A DNA stretch of 64,000 nucleotides. It comes from Streptomyces albogriseolus (GTDB lineage Bacteria; Actinomycetota; Actinomycetes; Streptomycetales; Streptomycetaceae). The position numbers and the translations under genes were made by a program. Where the stretch lies: positions 1 through 64,000 of the forward strand of contig BMVA01000014.1 of assembly GCA_014650475.1 (NCBI GenBank), in the 5' to 3' direction. Positions within the stretch are counted from its first letter, which is position 1, and each line of letters begins with the position of its first letter. Under the pieces are notes generated by a model. It had not been told where the DNA came from. It saw only the letters and a list, made by a program, of their open reading frames with translations, and did no database searches. Below, piece by piece: positions 60,775-64,000 of this stretch.

Positions 60775-61899
60775 GTGAGGATCTTCATCAGCAGTGCCCG
60801 CAAGGGTCTGGAGGAGGAGCGCGACGCCCTTGACGGGCTGGTCCGCGCTCTCGGTCACACCCCGGTCCGATTCGAGGACTTCTCAGCTCAGACCACGCCG
60901 AGCCGGGAAGCCTGCCTGAAAGCTCTGTCGACCGCCGACGCCTGCCTCTTCCTCCTAGGCCCGAACTACGGCCACGTTTTCCCCGAGACAGGGCAGTCAG
61001 CAACCCATGACGAGTGGGTAGCAGCCCAGCAAGCAGGTATGCCCCGCCTCGTCTACCGCAAGCTGAACGTGACCTTCGAGCCCAGCCAGCACAAGTTCGT
61101 ACGCGTAGTGGAGGCGTACGCCACTGGCGTATTCCGCGACAGCTTCCGCACGGCCGCGGACCTGCTCCCTAAGGTCGCCGGGAAGATCCGGGAGCTGGAG
61201 TCGGGCCCGTCCCCCCTAGCCTTCGCCAAGCTGGCCCAGCCACCCACCCTGCACTGGACTCTCGAGGAGGGTACAGGCGGCCTGCAGACCGCCGGCGTGA
61301 CCACCCTTCTGGAACTGCACGTCCTACCACTGGACTCTGCTGGCTACTCGGCCAGGGAACTGGAGGCGCTCGGCCACTCGCTGCCGGGCCGTGTGCGCCT
61401 CACCGGAATGGTCGAGGACGATGTCCCCCTCAGCTCTTCCCGATCGCAGGACCATATGGCCGTCTCCGTCCCGGCCAGCCGCCCCCCTTCGTGGGACACG
61501 CCCCGTCCGGGCCAGCTCGTAGAGGTCCGCCTGTACAAGACGGGCCAGCTCTCCACCCGGGCCCTGCTCCCCCAGGACAGTATGGGGCCGATCCTCGATC
61601 CCAATGCCCTGCCCAAGCAGATCGCCGAACTGCTCAAGTTCACCGGCTCGTTGAACATCATCAGGCAGGACCGCATCGTGGTGGCTGCTGGCGTGTCGGA
61701 GCCCGTCATGACCAGCATCGATACCTTCGACCCACGTCAGTCACGGCGCACAGCGAGTCTGGCTGGCTTCGGCAGGTCATTCGCCCTGCGTACCGAACCC
61801 GACGAGTCCGTCACCCTGGCGGCCCTGCAGGCCGGAGCCGATGAAGTCGCCGAACATCTCGCGCGGGCACTGATCGCGCGCCACCCCTCAGCTGCCTGA
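60775..61899 (+). CDS. DUF4062 (TIR-like) protein
   Basis: 374 residues from GTG 60775 with GGAGAC eight bases upstream; an earlier in-frame ATG at 60712 is less likely. Residues 1-90 are DUF4062 (RIFISSARKGLEEERDALDG, FEDFSAQTTPSREACL, LLGPNYGHVFPETG), a Rossmann-like domain related to TIR. The rest, including VTTLLELHVLPLDS and GFGRSFALRTEPDES, is an unrecognised beta-rich sensor or effector part. Such proteins occur in defence islands. Partner: the divergent membrane protein. Confidence 0.8.
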   Translation: MRIFISSARKGLEEERDALDGLVRALGHTPVRFEDFSAQTTPSREACLKALSTADACLFLLGPNYGHVFPETGQSATHDEWVAAQQAGMPRLVYRKLNVTFEPSQHKFVRVVEAYATGVFRDSFRTAADLLPKVAGKIRELESGPSPLAFAKLAQPPTLHWTLEEGTGGLQTAGVTTLLELHVLPLDSAGYSARELEALGHSLPGRVRLTGMVEDDVPLSSSRSQDHMAVSVPASRPPSWDTPRPGQLVEVRLYKTGQLSTRALLPQDSMGPILDPNALPKQIAELLKFTGSLNIIRQDRIVVAAGVSEPVMTSIDTFDPRQSRRTASLAGFGRSFALRTEPDESVTLAALQAGADEVAEHLARALIARHPSAA

Positions 61900-62291
61900 G
61901 GCCGTTTCGACAGCAAGCGGGCACGGCCGCCGCCTGCTCTCGTTTGACGCTTGACAAGGTCCGAACCCCGGCTTGGCGATCGACGCCCTCTTCTGCCAGC
62001 GACTGAGGCGGATGGTCGACCTACTGAGCACACCACCCTGACCGGCCCGTCCAGACGAGTTCCACCGCGTGAATCATGTACCGGCCGGAAGGGTGCAATT
62101 CGAACGCCAGTGTCACCTCGTGTCTCCGGGGCCGCACGGGTCGATCGCGCCCAGCCTCGACACCGGTGCCCGAGTCGAAGGCGCGGACCGGCCTCCGTAC
62201 ACGTCGCGCCTCTGTTGGCAGGGCATGATCAGACGCGATAGCCTGCCGGGCTGCCTTGTTGCGGAAGGCGGCAGAAGGGAGGGGAGCCCCC
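61900..62291. other. gap before the nuclease-methylase gene
   Basis: No gene seen in 390 bases. A plausible promoter for the next gene is TTGGCA (62215-62220), 18 bases, TAGCCT (62239-62244), about 45 bases before its ATG. TTGACG/TTGACA-like sequences at 61942-61955 have no matching -10. Confidence 0.4.
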
Positions 62292-63599
62292 ATGCCGAAT
62301 CACAGGTCCGTCATCGCCGAGGTTCGTGCCGCGATGCGTGCCGTCGGCTACACGATTCTGCAGGTCGAGCCGCGGCTTGAAAACTTGTCGAACCTTCGGC
62401 CGGATGTACTGGCGTGGGCGTCGAATGCCGACGGGGAACTCGTGCCGTGGGCGGTTGTCGAGTACAAGAACAAGAAGCTCCGGCAGCCCGAGCTCGTCCT
62501 TCCCTCCCTGGCGGGCAGCCGGGACCTGCTGGGTACGCTCGAGCACTACGCGGTGATCAATGGGCAGTGGTTCAAGGCCGACCGTGGTGTCCGTTCCTTG
62601 CAGCCGGTCGACGGCCCGACTCCGCCCGAGCACGGCTCGCAAGGCTTGGTCACCGACCGGTCGCTGGCTACCTCCCTCCTGGTGCAACGTCTATGGTTCG
62701 AGGCGGACCGTCTCCGCAACTCCGGGGTCTCAGCCGAGCGGTACTTTCCTTCCGGGGACGTCCTGACGTCGTCCCGAAATGGGAGGCCGGGTATCGAACT
62801 GCCCGACGGTGGGTTCGTGCCGGTTCGGGCAGCCGTACTCTGGCGCGCGAAGCGGGATGCGTTGACCGAGTTCGCCTCTCGTGGCAGACACCGAGAGTTC
62901 AGCTCACCCCGAGTGGTTGCCTCCGCCGTTTCGGCGCTGGTTGAGAAGCATCTGGCTGGCACCGTCTTGGATCCGTTCTGCGGAACCGGATCGTTCCTTT
63001 GGGCGGCCTTGGACTGTGCTGCGGAGCAAGGCGTCGCGCAGGAGTTCATCGGCTACGAATTCGACGCACAACTCGCCGAACTCGCGGCAGGGATCGGTCG
63101 GGACGCGCCGAGGCGCGTGGTGATCGAGAAGGGCGACTCCTTCCAGAGGGACTTCGCGGAAGCCGACGTGGTTGTCACGGCGCCACCTGTCGGTCTCTCC
63201 CTGGCCGACCGCCACCTTCTCCTGAACGGATCGACCACATCCGACGGCAATGTTGCAGCGCTGGACAAGTGTGTGCGGGCGCTGAAGCCCGGAGGACGCG
63301 CTGTCCTGCATATCGCTCACTCGTTCACCTTCGCGGACCGGTACGCGGCGTACAGGATGTTCCTGGCCGAGAACTTCCACGTAGCCGCTCTTATCGGGCT
63401 TCCGGCAGGAGCGATCACGGGCACCGGTGTCCGTTCCGTTCTCGTCGTCATCGACCGCACTGAGCCCGCGGAGACGCTGGTCGCCCATCTAGGTGAGGAC
63501 TGGGAGACGCAACTCGGCCCGGAAGGTCCCGGGCTGAATGCCGTCCTGGAGTTCGTCGACGCAGAAGACGACCGGCCACGTACCGCAGGACGGTCATGA
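62292..63599 (+). CDS. PD-(D/E)xK-like / N6-methylase fusion with altered motif IV
   Basis: 435 residues from ATG 62292 (GGAGGGGAG upstream). The N-terminal 60 residues fit a type I-like nuclease fold: Asp38 in LRPDVLAW and Glu57-Tyr-Lys59 in AVVEYKNKK. The methylase part starts near 205 (SRGRHREFSSPRVVASAV); motif I DPFCGTGSFLWAAL at 227 is good, but the catalytic NPP(Y/F) is VTAPPVGLSL (Thr296-Ala-Pro-Pro-Val300), so transfer to DNA may be lost or altered. The stop overlaps the start of the next gene (ATGA). Probably a modification/restriction subunit of a type I-like system. Confidence 0.8.
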   Translation: MPNHRSVIAEVRAAMRAVGYTILQVEPRLENLSNLRPDVLAWASNADGELVPWAVVEYKNKKLRQPELVLPSLAGSRDLLGTLEHYAVINGQWFKADRGVRSLQPVDGPTPPEHGSQGLVTDRSLATSLLVQRLWFEADRLRNSGVSAERYFPSGDVLTSSRNGRPGIELPDGGFVPVRAAVLWRAKRDALTEFASRGRHREFSSPRVVASAVSALVEKHLAGTVLDPFCGTGSFLWAALDCAAEQGVAQEFIGYEFDAQLAELAAGIGRDAPRRVVIEKGDSFQRDFAEADVVVTAPPVGLSLADRHLLLNGSTTSDGNVAALDKCVRALKPGGRAVLHIAHSFTFADRYAAYRMFLAENFHVAALIGLPAGAITGTGVRSVLVVIDRTEPAETLVAHLGEDWETQLGPEGPGLNAVLEFVDAEDDRPRTAGRS

Positions 63600-64000
63600 G
63601 CAGCTTCTTGACAGTTGATCTGCGGGGCGAGGCCGACTGGGATCCAGGACGCCTGGTTGGTTCCGCCTTCGCTTGGCCGGCAGCGGCGCCGGTGGTCCCA
63701 TTGCGGGAACTCGTTACCACTGTCCGGGCGGGGAGTGTCGCAACCGCTGGTTCCCCGGTCATCACGCCCGCCAGCCTGGTGGCGCGCACCGGGGCAATTC
63801 GGCGGCGGAGCACCAAGTACCAAGGCAAGGCATTCACCGTCGGGACGCGCGGCCTTCGGCGTGGTGATGTCCTGGTGCCGCCCTCGCCGTCCGGGCCGGC
63901 CGTTCTTGTCGACGACCGGCTGAACGGTGCGCTCCTCTCATCCCGATTCATAGCCCTCCGGCCTCTCGACCCGATGCTTTCCCGGTGGATCTGGGCCGTG
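63596..64000 (+). CDS. HsdS-like specificity protein, 3' end beyond window
   Basis: 135 residues are seen; the gene continues past 64000. The pattern VVPLRELVTTVRAGS, GLRRGDVLVPPSPSG and RLNGALLSSRFIALRPLDP is that of the target-recognition part of type I specificity subunits (LGDVLVS..., ...SSRFIALRP). Translationally coupled to the nuclease-methylase gene, so both should form one complex that reads a DNA site. Confidence 0.72.
   Translation, partial: MSSFLTVDLRGEADWDPGRLVGSAFAWPAAAPVVPLRELVTTVRAGSVATAGSPVITPASLVARTGAIRRRSTKYQGKAFTVGTRGLRRGDVLVPPSPSGPAVLVDDRLNGALLSSRFIALRPLDPMLSRWIWAV

Noticed and set aside
1-64000. CRISPR arrays, tRNA or rRNA genes
   Set aside because: No regularly spaced repeats, no cloverleaf with a clear anticodon arm and no rRNA-like sequence were seen by eye; a tRNAscan run would settle the tRNA point.

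Overview
This is high-GC actinomycete DNA, almost certainly from a Streptomyces chromosome. The evidence is very GC-rich codon third positions, many GTG starts, ATGA/GTGA/TGATG gene overlaps, SpoIIE/STAS/MEDS signalling proteins, FG-GAP and ALF-repeat proteins, and Zur boxes of the Streptomyces type. No rRNA, tRNA or CRISPR array was found.

Layout. (1) 1-5.4 kb: surface or secreted proteins (5'-truncated ALF-repeat protein, lipoprotein, small secreted protein, and a trypsin-fold/FG-GAP protein whose catalytic His and Ser are replaced). (2) 5.4-12.8 kb: a stress-signalling block with two SpoIIE phosphatases, one of them a 1389-residue kinase/receiver/phosphatase/anti-sigma fusion, and two STAS anti-anti-sigma proteins. 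(3) 13.0-34.6 kb: a zinc-starvation block marked by four Zur-box-like palindromes. It holds cysteine-free (C-) ribosomal proteins S14, L28, L33 and L31, a COG0523 relative with a degenerate GTPase site, a decayed S18 gene, a YcaO-type RiPP cluster with a 37-residue precursor found here by reading the minus strand, a FecBCD-type metallophore importer, a cytosolic beta-propeller protein, and an AztABCD zinc importer with two AztD-like propellers. (4) 34.7-41.8 kb: beta-propeller phytase, RNase J, DEAD-box helicase, cold-shock protein, and a TetR regulator with a triple operator facing a small membrane protein. (5) 41.8-50.8 kb: a secreted tripeptidyl-aminopeptidase-like lipoprotein, a MEDS/STAS/anti-sigma block, and a TetR / AtzE-AtzG-like amidase / MFS / metallo-hydrolase block with related operator palindromes. 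(6) 50.8-64 kb: a defence-type island with a DUF262/AAA three-gene operon, a complete IS1380-family element flanked by CTAG repeats, a large N6-methylase fusion, a membrane protein divergent from a DUF4062 protein, a relic tyrosine recombinase, and a nuclease-methylase coupled to a specificity-type gene that runs off the window.

How it fits together (inference). In zinc shortage, loss of Zur repression would switch the ribosome to zinc-free proteins, turn on two zinc or metallophore importers with their propeller chaperones, and induce a YcaO-modified peptide. That peptide has two dedicated ABC half-transporters and sits directly beside a siderophore-type importer. The most interesting hypothesis in the window is that it is a ribosomally made zinc metallophore or a zinc-starvation weapon.
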